23,301 nt of DNA. It comes from CAZCZR01 sp964503455 (lineage in GTDB: Bacteria > Bacillota > Clostridia > UBA1381). Shown piece after piece: positions 7,631 through 14,176 of this stretch. Position numbers and translations under genes: made by a program. The DNA lies in NCBI GenBank assembly GCA_964503455.1, contig CAZCZR010000021.1, positions 1-23,301 on the forward strand, written 5' to 3'. The notes beneath the pieces are model-generated. The model was not told the origin of the DNA. It worked only from the letters and a program-made list of their open reading frames with translations, and made no database searches. The first letter of the stretch is position 1. Every line of letters starts with the position of its first letter.

Positions 7631-8104
7631 ATGAATATAACAATAGAGCTTGAAAACGGCAAAGTAATGAAGGGAGAGCTTTACCCTGAGATCGCGCCGG
7701 TAACGGCGGCAAATTTTAAAAAGCTTTGCGACGAGGACTTTTTCGCGGGACTTATCTTTCACAGAGTCATAGAAGGCTTTATGATACAGGGCGGCGGCTT
7801 TGACACCGCCGGCAGACAGAAAAAAGCCGATTCCATAAAGGGCGAGTTTACGCAAAACGGCTTTAAAAACGATTTGAAGCATACCAGAGGCGTTCTTTCC
7901 ATGGCGAGGACTATGTTCCCTAATTCGGCGTCGAGCCAGTTCTTTATCATGCACGATGACGCGCCGCATCTTGACGGTCAGTACGCCGCGTTCGGCAGAA
8001 TCACCGAGGGGCTTGATGTGGTGGACGAGATAGCCTGCGCAAAAACCGACAGCTCCGACAAGCCCTTGGAGGACATTGTTATAAAAACCATAACCGTGCA
8101 ATAA
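7631..8104 (+). CDS. Cytoplasmic cyclophilin-type peptidyl-prolyl isomerase
   Basis: This 157-residue single-domain cyclophilin has no signal peptide, so it should act in the cytoplasm. It begins directly with the first strand (NITIELENGKVMKGELYPEIAP), followed by FHRVIEGFMIQGGG, GVLSMARTMFPNSASSQFF and DDAPHLDGQYAAFG. AGGAGA lies 6-7 bases before the ATG. It starts 34 bases after the lipoprotein paralogue and appears to be a tandem duplicate with the signal and linker lost in this copy or gained in the other. A GC-rich palindrome follows the stop by about 30 bases. Confidence 0.93.
   Translation: MNITIELENGKVMKGELYPEIAPVTAANFKKLCDEDFFAGLIFHRVIEGFMIQGGGFDTAGRQKKADSIKGEFTQNGFKNDLKHTRGVLSMARTMFPNSASSQFFIMHDDAPHLDGQYAAFGRITEGLDVVDEIACAKTDSSDKPLEDIVIKTITVQ
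7833..7997 (+). repeat. Copy 2 of the shared cyclophilin DNA segment
   Basis: This is the partner of 7310-7474. The two perfect tracts of 32 and 75 bases lie in the most conserved coding parts of the domain, but identity at third codon positions exceeds what protein conservation requires. Confidence 0.85.
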
Positions 8105-8133
8105 TTTAAGCGGGATACGAGCGGTTTGATTTT

Positions 8134-8160
8134 GCGGGGGCGAACAATGTTCGCCCCTGC
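8134..8160. repeat. GC-rich palindrome, possibly a terminator
   Basis: GGGGCGAAC (8137-8145) and GTTCGCCCC (8149-8157) form a perfect 9-bp stem around AAT; outer bases GCG / TGC extend it to 12 bp with one G-U. A T-run lies only about 12 bases further on, so it is a weak candidate terminator. A related GGGGCG...CGCCCC palindrome occurs at 18676-18694, which suggests a dispersed intergenic repeat. Confidence 0.6.
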
Positions 8161-8201
8161 TGCGAATTATTATTTTTTGATTTTACAGCTAAGGAGTTTA
8201 T

Positions 8202-9929
8202 ATGCAAATATCATATCTGATAAAACGGTTTATACCGTATTTCAAAAAATACAGGAGCGTACTGATACTTGATCTTCTGTGCGCAGGTCTTACAACGGTC
8301 TGCGAGCTGGTGCTGCCTATGATTGTGCGCTATATCACGAACACCGGCGCGGCGCTTACCGTGGAGATCGTCGCGAGGATCGGCATCCTGTACATAGCGC
8401 TGAGACTCATTGACACGGCGGCGTATTATTATATGGCGAACACCGGTCATATCATGGGCGCGAGGATAGAAACGGATATGCGCTCGGATCTGTTCGAGCA
8501 TTTGCAGAAGCTGTCGTTTTCATACTACTCCGACCACAAGATAGGACAGATAATGGCGCGCATAACATCGGATCTGTTTGATATAACCGAGTTCGCGCAT
8601 CATTGTCCTGAGGAGTTTTTCATAACAGGCATCAAGGTGATCGTGGCATTTATTATCATGTGCCGGATGAATATCCTGCTTACGGTGCTGATTTTTCTGG
8701 CGCTGCCGCTTATGTTTTTCACGGCGAAGTTCTTTAATAAGCGTATGCGCCGCGCCTTTAAGCTGCAGCGCGATCAGATAGGCGAGATAAACGCCGGCGT
8801 AGAGGACAGCCTGCTGGGAATACGGGTAGTGAAATCCTTTGCCAACGAGCGCATAGAAACCGAAAAATTTGAAAAGGGCAACGGTATATTTCTCGATATA
8901 AAGAAGCTGGCGTACCGCTATATGGGCGGCTTTCAGGCAAGCACGCGTTTCATAGACGGATTCATGTACATCTTTGTCGTGATCGCGGGCGCGCTGTTTA
9001 TTATACACGGCAAGATAACACCGGGCGACCTTACGGCGTATTTGCTGTATGTGACGACGCTGCTTGCGTCGGTGAGAAAGATCATCGAGTTTACCGAGCA
9101 GTTCCAGCGCGGCATGACGGGGATAGAAAGATTTTTGGAGATAATGGACACCGAGCCGGAAATTACCGACAAGCCGAACGCCGAGGAGCTTGGCAGCGTT
9201 GACGGCGTGATAGATTTCGAGAACGTAAGCTTCCGTTATTCCGACGGCGACAGCGAGGTGCTTACAAAGATAAATCTGCACGTTAAAAAAGGCGCGAGCG
9301 TGGCGCTTGTAGGCCCCTCCGGCGGAGGAAAGACGACGCTTTGCAATCTTATACCGCGCTTTTATGACGTTACGGAGGGCGCTGTAAAAATAGACGGGCG
9401 CGATATACGCGATGTTACACTGCACTCTCTCAGATCGCAGATAGGCGTGGTGCAGCAGGATGTGTATCTGTTTTCGGGAACGATAATGGAGAATATTCTC
9501 TACGGCAGACCCGACGCGTCGCGCGATGAGGTCATACAGGCGGCGAAAGACGCCGGCGCGTATGAGTTTATAATGAAATTCGAAAACGGCTTCGACACAT
9601 ATGTGGGCGAGCGCGGAGTCAAGCTGTCGGGCGGTCAGAAGCAAAGGATCTCGATAGCGAGAGTATTTTTAAAGAATCCGCCGGTGCTGATACTTGACGA
9701 GGCGACGTCGGCTCTTGACAACGAGAGCGAACGTCTGGTGCAGGAGTCGCTGGAGCGTCTGGCGGGAGGCAGGACCGTGTTTACCATAGCGCACAGGCTG
9801 ACTACCATCAGAAACGCCGATCTTATCCTTGTGCTTACCGAAAAGGGCATCGAGGAACACGGCACGCATAATGAGCTTTTGAAAAAGGGCGGCATCTATG
9901 CCGGTCTTTACGAGATGTACAGCAACTGA
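8202..9929 (+). CDS. ABC exporter, fused membrane and ATPase domains
   Basis: This 575-residue half-transporter carries a six-helix type IV membrane domain (about 1-310) and a nucleotide-binding domain. The latter has Walker A GPSGGGKTT (from residue 371), the Q-loop in IGVVQQDVYLFSG, the signature LSGGQKQR (from 475), Walker B LILDEATSALD (from 496) and the H-loop in FTIAHRLTTI. It is of the MsbA / BmrA / YknU type; these work as dimers and export lipids, drugs or peptides. It is a single gene, so a homodimer is likely. The substrate is not evident. A stem-rich palindrome precedes it and AAGGAG lies before the ATG. The following polyamine genes may be read from the same transcript. Confidence 0.93.
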   Translation: MQISYLIKRFIPYFKKYRSVLILDLLCAGLTTVCELVLPMIVRYITNTGAALTVEIVARIGILYIALRLIDTAAYYYMANTGHIMGARIETDMRSDLFEHLQKLSFSYYSDHKIGQIMARITSDLFDITEFAHHCPEEFFITGIKVIVAFIIMCRMNILLTVLIFLALPLMFFTAKFFNKRMRRAFKLQRDQIGEINAGVEDSLLGIRVVKSFANERIETEKFEKGNGIFLDIKKLAYRYMGGFQASTRFIDGFMYIFVVIAGALFIIHGKITPGDLTAYLLYVTTLLASVRKIIEFTEQFQRGMTGIERFLEIMDTEPEITDKPNAEELGSVDGVIDFENVSFRYSDGDSEVLTKINLHVKKGASVALVGPSGGGKTTLCNLIPRFYDVTEGAVKIDGRDIRDVTLHSLRSQIGVVQQDVYLFSGTIMENILYGRPDASRDEVIQAAKDAGAYEFIMKFENGFDTYVGERGVKLSGGQKQRISIARVFLKNPPVLILDEATSALDNESERLVQESLERLAGGRTVFTIAHRLTTIRNADLILVLTEKGIEEHGTHNELLKKGGIYAGLYEMYSN

Positions 9930-9948
9930 TAAAATACAGAAGGTTAAC

Positions 9949-10083
9949 GTGAAAAATAAGCTTCGCATATCACCCTCTTTCGGGACAGGGAGTATACACA
10001 TACGCCGTTGCCCCTTAAGAAGGCAATCTGCCGGTTTTTTCCGCGTTACTGATTTGAGCCGTAAGGGCGGCATGGAGGAATAA
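9949..10083 (+). CDS. Candidate upstream ORF (44 codons) in the polyamine leader
   Basis: A GTG at 9949 is preceded by AGAAGG at 5-base spacing. The frame runs 44 codons and stops with TAA one base before the ATG of the dehydrogenase gene, passing through that gene's ribosome site GGAGG (10074-10078). The predicted peptide is arginine-rich (HIRRCPLRRQSAGFFR). I do not recognise it. It could be a translated leader coupling translation to the polyamine genes or a chance frame. No homologue is known to me. Confidence 0.3.
   Translation: MKNKLRISPSFGTGSIHIRRCPLRRQSAGFFRVTDLSRKGGMEE
9965..10066 (+). promoter_or_regulatory. Candidate attenuator leader of the polyamine genes
   Basis: Between the transporter stop and the dehydrogenase start lie about 155 bases. 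AGGG (9987-9990) can pair with CCCT upstream (9973-9976) or downstream (10012-10015). GGCAA (10022-10026) can pair with TTGCC (10008-10012); alternatively GGCA pairs with TGCC (10029-10032), a short hairpin followed by GG and six T (10035-10040). Last, GCCG...CGGC sits just before the ribosome site. The chain of exclusive pairings resembles an attenuator, but each stem is short. It matches no riboswitch class I know. Confidence 0.35.
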
Positions 10084-10084
10084 T

Positions 10085-11290
10085 ATGGGAAAAGCTTTGA
10101 TAATAGGCGCCGGCGGCGTTGCGGGCGTTGCGGTGCATAAGTGCTGTCAAAATTCCGCGGTATTTGAGGAGATAATGATAGCTTCGAGAACGCTTTCAAA
10201 ATGCGAGGCGCTGAAAAAGCAAGTCGAGGAAAAAGGCACAAAAACAAAGGTGTACACGGCAAAGACGGACGCTGACAACACGGACGAGCTTATCTCTTTG
10301 ATAAACTCCTTTAAGCCGGACGTTGTTTTAAATCTTGCTCTGCCGTATCAGGATCTTACGATCATGGACGCCTGTCTTGCGACAAAGACGAATTACGTTG
10401 ACACAGCCAACTACGAGCCGCCCGAAACGGCAAAGTTTGAATATAAATGGCAGTGGGCATATAAAGAGCGCTTTGAAAAAGCGGGAATTACCGCGCTTTT
10501 GGGCAGCGGCTTTGACCCGGGGGTGACCGGCGTGTTCTCGGCGTATGCCTTAAAGCATCATTTTGACGAGATAAACTACATCGACATTCTCGACTGCAAC
10601 GGCGGCGACCACGGCTATCCCTTCGCGACAAACTTCAATCCGGAGATAAACATCCGCGAGGTGTCGGCAAGGGGCAGCTATATCGAAAACGGCAAATGGG
10701 TGGAAACCGAGCCGATGGAGATAAAAAGAGTGTATAGCTTCGAGGGCGTGGGCGAGAAGGATATGTATCTTCTCCACCACGAGGAGCTTGAATCTCTGGC
10801 GTTAAATATTCCCGGCATCAAGCGCATACGCTTTTTTATGACCTTCTCGCAGAGCTACCTCACACACCTAAGGTGCCTTGAAAATGTCGGGATGACCTCT
10901 ATCGAGCCGATAATGTACGAAGGAAAAGAGATAGTTCCGCTGCAGTTTTTGAAGGCTGTGCTGCCGGATCCCGCGTCTTTGGGCCCGCGCACCGTGGGCA
11001 AGACGAATATAGGCTGCATCTTTCGCGGCAAAAAGGACGGCAAGGATAAGAATTATTACCTTTACAATATATGCGATCATCAGGAGTGCTACCGCGAGGT
11101 CGGCTCTCAGGCGGTGTCGTACACCACAGGCGTTCCCGCCATGATCGGCGCGGCTATGCTGATGACGGGCAAGTGGAACAAGCCCGGCGTTCACAATATT
11201 GAGGAATTTGATCCGGATCCCTTTATGGAGGCGCTTAATGAGTTCGGACTGCCTTGGAAAGAGAATTTTAACCCTGTATTGGTTGACTGA
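10085..11290 (+). CDS. Carboxynorspermidine/carboxyspermidine dehydrogenase
   Basis: This 401-residue enzyme belongs to the saccharopine dehydrogenase-like (LYS1/LYS9) family. It should reductively condense L-aspartate semialdehyde with putrescine (or diaminopropane), using NADPH, to give carboxyspermidine. The N-terminus has the Rossmann loop IIGAGGVAGV (residues 6-15); later parts include ASRTLSKCEAL, VLNLALPYQDLTIMDACL, GFDPGVTGVFSAYA and DILDCNGGDHGYPFATNFNPEINIREV split over the substrate domain. The assignment over true saccharopine dehydrogenase rests on the decarboxylase gene five bases downstream. GGAGG lies six bases before the ATG. This route to spermidine is common in gut Firmicutes and needs no decarboxylated SAM. 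Confidence 0.92.
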   Translation: MGKALIIGAGGVAGVAVHKCCQNSAVFEEIMIASRTLSKCEALKKQVEEKGTKTKVYTAKTDADNTDELISLINSFKPDVVLNLALPYQDLTIMDACLATKTNYVDTANYEPPETAKFEYKWQWAYKERFEKAGITALLGSGFDPGVTGVFSAYALKHHFDEINYIDILDCNGGDHGYPFATNFNPEINIREVSARGSYIENGKWVETEPMEIKRVYSFEGVGEKDMYLLHHEELESLALNIPGIKRIRFFMTFSQSYLTHLRCLENVGMTSIEPIMYEGKEIVPLQFLKAVLPDPASLGPRTVGKTNIGCIFRGKKDGKDKNYYLYNICDHQECYREVGSQAVSYTTGVPAMIGAAMLMTGKWNKPGVHNIEEFDPDPFMEALNEFGLPWKENFNPVLVD

Positions 11291-11295
11291 CAGCT

Positions 11296-12441
11296 ATGGA
11301 AAAAATAAATTTTGACCCGTCGCGTCTGCCTACTCCGTACTACATTATCGACGAGGACAGGCTTGACGCCAATCTGCGGCTTTTGTCGGACATACAGACG
11401 CGCACAGGCTGCGAGATACTTCTGGCGCAGAAGGCGTTTTCGATGTTTTACGAATATCCGCGCATACGCCGTTATCTTGCGGGGACAACGGCAAGCTCTC
11501 TTTTTGAGGCAAGACTCGGCTTTGAGGAGATGGGCGGCGAGGTGCATATATTCGCGCCCGCTTACAAGGAAGAGGACTTTTACGAGATCGTAAGGCTTTG
11601 CGACCATATCGTATTCAATACGCCTTCGCAATATCACCGCTTTAAAAAGTACATCGCCGCCGCGAACCGCCATATCGAGTGCGGCATACGCATCAATCCG
11701 GAGTATTCCGAAATAGAAACGGAGCTTTATAATCCGTGCGCGCCCGGCTCGCGCATGGGTACTCGCGCCGCACAGCTTCTGAACGCGGATCTTGACGGTA
11801 TAACCGGACTGCACTTTCACACGATGTGCGAGCAGAACTCGGACGTCCTTTGGCGGACGATCAATGCTGCGGACAAAAAATTCGGCGCCGTATTAAAGAA
11901 TATGAAGTGGATAAATTTCGGCGGCGGGCATCATATCACGCGTGAGGATTATGATGTTGAAACGCTTGTAAAGTGCATAGCCTTTATGCAGGACAAATAC
12001 GGCTTGAAGGTATATCTTGAACCGGGAGAGGGCGTTGTGCTGAACACCGGCTACCTTGTGGCAAGCGTCCTTGATACGCTCGAAAATGTCACGGATATAG
12101 CGATACTCGACACATCCGCGGCGTGTCATATGCCGGACGTACTCGAAATGCCCTACAGACCGCCTCTTGCGGGGAGCGGACTTCCGGGCGAAAAGAGGTA
12201 TACATATCGTCTTGCGGGACATACCTGTCTTGCGGGCGACATTATAGGCGATTATTCCTTTGACAGACCCTTAAAGGAGGGCGACCGCCTTGTGTTCGGC
12301 GATATGGCGCTGTATACCATGGTAAAGAACAACACCTTCAACGGCGTCAATCTTCCGTCCATAGCCGTTTACTCGGCTCAAAAGGGCGTAAGGCTTGTAA
12401 AACGGTTCGGATATGAAGATTTTAAATCACGCTTGTCATGA
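11296..12441 (+). CDS. nspC: Carboxynorspermidine/carboxyspermidine decarboxylase
   Basis: This 381-residue PLP enzyme has the alanine-racemase/ornithine-decarboxylase fold (group IV). It removes CO2 from carboxyspermidine to yield spermidine, the last step of the pathway begun by the preceding gene. The PLP lysine is Lys46 in LLAQKAFSM. Other hallmarks are GIRINPEYSEIE, PGSRMG, LHFHTMCEQN, NFGGGHH, LEPGEGVV and the catalytic Cys region DTSAACHMPDVLEMPYRP. Length is that of NspC proteins. It starts five bases after the dehydrogenase stop and 12 bases before the next gene. Confidence is high for the family; the choice of spermidine or norspermidine is not decided by sequence. Confidence 0.94.
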   Translation: MEKINFDPSRLPTPYYIIDEDRLDANLRLLSDIQTRTGCEILLAQKAFSMFYEYPRIRRYLAGTTASSLFEARLGFEEMGGEVHIFAPAYKEEDFYEIVRLCDHIVFNTPSQYHRFKKYIAAANRHIECGIRINPEYSEIETELYNPCAPGSRMGTRAAQLLNADLDGITGLHFHTMCEQNSDVLWRTINAADKKFGAVLKNMKWINFGGGHHITREDYDVETLVKCIAFMQDKYGLKVYLEPGEGVVLNTGYLVASVLDTLENVTDIAILDTSAACHMPDVLEMPYRPPLAGSGLPGEKRYTYRLAGHTCLAGDIIGDYSFDRPLKEGDRLVFGDMALYTMVKNNTFNGVNLPSIAVYSAQKGVRLVKRFGYEDFKSRLS

Positions 12442-12453
12442 ACGGAGAAGCAA

Positions 12454-12957
12454 ATGGAAGCTCAGAAAAAAATAACGGCGTACATCACGCCCTCGTATAA
12501 TGATTATAAGAATTTTTTCAAATACTATTATGATCGCAGATACAAGACCATGCGCATAATACTTACCGTAATTGCCGCCGGCGCGGCTCTTTGCGCGGTG
12601 TATTTGTTTATAATGAAGAACCAGACTGCGGCGTTAGTGCTTTTGTGGGTTGCCGCAATGCTGTATATCTATCCGCGAAACGCCTACAGATCTCAGGCGC
12701 GGAAAATGAAAAAGACCCCGTCAGCCGCTTCAAATCTGACCTTTACGGCGGAGTCCGTCTCCGAAAACCGTTCGGGGCAAAAAAAGACGTATATATATTC
12801 CGAGCTGTATGACGTATGGGAGTCGGCGGGATATTTTTACATCTTCTGCAGCGAGGAGAACGCGCTGATAGTGCCGAAAGACCGCTTCCGCGACGATGCC
12901 GAAAGAGATACCGTCCGCGCATGGCTTGGTCTTGACGGAGGCAAGAGCAATGCGTGA
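12454..12957 (+). CDS. YcxB-like membrane protein
   Basis: This 167-residue protein has two closely spaced membrane helices (about residues 31-50 and 55-72) followed by a C-terminal domain of about 85 residues. The pattern SAASNLTFTAESVSENRSGQ, then YSELYDVWESAGYFYIFCSEENALIVPKDRF, is typical of the YcxB-like family, whose function is not known. It begins 12 bases after nspC and overlaps the acetyltransferase gene by 8 bases, so it is in the same transcript. Nothing ties it specifically to polyamines. Confidence 0.8.
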   Translation: MEAQKKITAYITPSYNDYKNFFKYYYDRRYKTMRIILTVIAAGAALCAVYLFIMKNQTAALVLLWVAAMLYIYPRNAYRSQARKMKKTPSAASNLTFTAESVSENRSGQKKTYIYSELYDVWESAGYFYIFCSEENALIVPKDRFRDDAERDTVRAWLGLDGGKSNA

Positions 12958-13369
12958 TGTAAGATACGCTAAAGAAAACGACAAAGCCTTTTGGCTGAGC
13001 CTTGACGCCCATATAACGGAAGAGGAGCTTGAGAAAAAGTTCCGTGACCGCCGTGGGTATGTGGTGACAGAGGACGGCATACCCTGCGGGGTGCTTCGGT
13101 ATAATATGTTCTGGGACTCGATACCGTTTTGCACTCTGCTTTTTGTAAAGGACGGTATGCGCCGAAAGGGCATCGGCAGAGAATTGATGGAATTTTGGGA
13201 GCATGATATGAAAGCGTCGGGACACGGCATGGTGATGACTTCAACGCAGTCGGACGAAACGGCGCAGCACTTTTACCGCCGCCTCGGCTATACAGATGCG
13301 GGAAGTCTGGTTATCAGCGTACCCGGCTATGAGCAGCCGTCGGAGCTGTTCTTTGTAAAAAAGCTTTAG
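12950..13369 (+). CDS. GNAT-family N-acetyltransferase
   Basis: This 139-residue protein has the GNAT fold. The acetyl-CoA loop is in FVKDGMRRKGIGRELMEFW (R/Q-x-x-G-x-G type), and the C-terminal YRRLGYTDAG matches motif B (FYxxLGF). The start at 12950 is chosen because GGAGG precedes it by about eight bases and MRDVRYAKEND is the normal first strand of the family. It overlaps the YcxB-like gene by 8 bases. Being at the end of a polyamine operon, a spermidine N-acetyltransferase role is possible but not shown by any motif; many GNATs of this length act on amino acids, proteins or drugs. Confidence 0.87.
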   Translation: MRDVRYAKENDKAFWLSLDAHITEEELEKKFRDRRGYVVTEDGIPCGVLRYNMFWDSIPFCTLLFVKDGMRRKGIGRELMEFWEHDMKASGHGMVMTSTQSDETAQHFYRRLGYTDAGSLVISVPGYEQPSELFFVKKL

Positions 13370-13402
13370 TAAAAAGGAGTTAGAAAGAAAAAATCAGGAT
13401 AG

Positions 13403-13442
13403 AAAAAAGCGGAATTTCGGTTCAAGCCGCAATCCCGCTTTT
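13403..13442. terminator. Bidirectional terminator between GNAT gene and tRNA-Ser
   Basis: AAAAGCGG and CCGCTTTT form the outer stem, with CGG/CCG pairs inside. T-runs lie on both sides, so it can end the plus-strand polyamine operon and the minus-strand tRNA transcript. Confidence 0.8.
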
Positions 13443-13444
13443 AG

Positions 13445-13533
13445 TGGCGGACAGGGTGGGATTCGAACCCACGAGCCCCGGAGGACTACCTGATTTCGAG
13501 TCAGGGCCGTTATGACCACTTCGATACCTGTCC
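13445..13533 (-). tRNA. tRNA-Ser (anticodon CGA)
   Basis: Read on the minus strand, the acceptor stem is GGACAGG with CCTGTCC, then discriminator G and an encoded CCA. The anticodon arm is CCTGA-CTCGAAA-TCAGG with CGA at 13496-13498, decoding UCG. A long variable arm (GTCCTCCGGGGC) marks class II, and the T-loop is GTGGG-TTCGAAT-CCCAC. It has its own promoter and terminator. Length is 89 bases with CCA. Confidence 0.96.
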
Positions 13534-13544
13534 ACGACTTATTC

Positions 13545-13573
13545 ATTATACCATGTTTGTTTCCCTTTGTCAA
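13545..13573 (-). promoter_or_regulatory. tRNA-Ser promoter
   Basis: On the minus strand TTGACA (13568-13573), a 17-base spacer ending ATGG, and TATAAT (13545-13550) lie about 12 bases before the mature tRNA. It is a near-consensus housekeeping promoter. Confidence 0.88.
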
Positions 13574-13705
13574 GGGATTTTTTTGATTTTTTCGGGGATA
13601 ATTCCGGCGAGTAAATTCCGGATAACTTCCGTTTGGAAATACTTTAAAGCCGAATCCGCTTTGGCGATTTAAAATCATTCAAGAACCGAAAAATCCCGCG
13701 GGCGC
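13574..13705. other. Intergenic spacer between divergent tRNA and Rrf2 promoters
   Basis: No gene is seen. There are three phased near-repeats, TAATTCCGG (13600-13608 region), AAATTCCGG and TAACTTCCG, each about 14 bases apart, and a small AAAGC/GCTTT hairpin. A long frame over the tRNA is a chance reading. The repeats could be a binding site for a regulator. Confidence 0.4.
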
Positions 13706-13734
13706 TTGACAAAACGGAAGTCTTGTATTATAAT
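13706..13734 (+). promoter_or_regulatory. Promoter of the Rrf2 regulator gene
   Basis: TTGACA (13706-13711), a 17-base spacer AAACGGAAGTCTTGTAT, and TATAAT (13729-13734). The spacer resembles those of the promoters at 78 and 23282. Confidence 0.88.
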
Positions 13735-13744
13735 ATTTCATATA

Positions 13745-13761
13745 GAATTACTGTGAAATTC
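13745..13761 (+). promoter_or_regulatory. Possible autoregulatory operator
   Basis: The inverted repeat GAATT-ACTGTGA-AATTC lies just after the expected transcription start and just before the ribosome site AAGGAGG of the Rrf2 gene. Its size suits an Rrf2-family dimer. Direct binding is inferred. Confidence 0.4.
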
Positions 13762-13774
13762 AAGGAGGCAGCCG

Positions 13775-14173
13775 ATGAAAATATCCACAAAGGGACGCTA
13801 TGCCGTAAGGCTTATGCTTGATATTGCCGCACACACGGAGAACGGAAACGCGTCGCTGAAGGAGTGCGCAAAAAGGCAGGGCTTGTCGCTTAAGTATTTG
13901 GAGCAAATAGCCTCGACTCTTTCAAGGGCGGGATTTATTAAAAGCTACCGCGGATCTTTGGGCGGGTACAGGCTCACAAGATCGCCGGGGGAGTATACCG
14001 TCCGCGATATACTCGTCGTGACAGAGGGCGGTCTTGCGCCGGTCGCGTGTCTTGATGATGAGATAAACCAATGCCCCCGCGCGGGGATCTGCAAGACGCT
14101 GCCGCTGTGGCAGGGACTTTATGATGTGATAGACGCGTATCTTTCGAGCGTGACACTCGCGGATCTGATGTGA
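13775..14173 (+). CDS. Rrf2-family regulator, IscR-like with three cysteines
   Basis: This 132-residue winged-helix regulator starts with MKISTKGRYAVRLMLDIA and has KYLEQIASTLSRAGFIKSYRGSLGGY split over the recognition helix and wing. Cys92, Cys100 and Cys106 (spacing x7, x5) match the iron-sulfur ligand cluster of IscR, and differ from CymR, which lacks them. It should sense iron-sulfur cluster status or redox state and control cysteine or cluster assembly genes. Here it stands alone: no iscS, nifU or cysteine genes are next to it. AAGGAGG lies six bases before the ATG. It converges on the noc-like gene with only three bases between stops. Confidence 0.9.
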   Translation: MKISTKGRYAVRLMLDIAAHTENGNASLKECAKRQGLSLKYLEQIASTLSRAGFIKSYRGSLGGYRLTRSPGEYTVRDILVVTEGGLAPVACLDDEINQCPRAGICKTLPLWQGLYDVIDAYLSSVTLADLM

Positions 14174-14176
14174 GCC

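Noticed and set aside
8520..9644. A 374-codon minus-strand frame under the ABC exporter
   Set aside because: Same reason: mirror frame of a clear gene with no motifs of its own.
10085..11290. True saccharopine dehydrogenase of lysine metabolism
   Set aside because: The nspC-type decarboxylase gene five bases downstream points to the carboxyspermidine pathway.
13394..13678. A 94-codon minus-strand frame over tRNA-Ser
   Set aside because: It contains the tRNA and its promoter and terminator; it has no ribosome site or family features.
13688..13700. parS or Noc box at CCCGCGGG
   Set aside because: It matches neither the parS 16-mer nor the Noc-box 14-mer; it is just a short GC palindrome.
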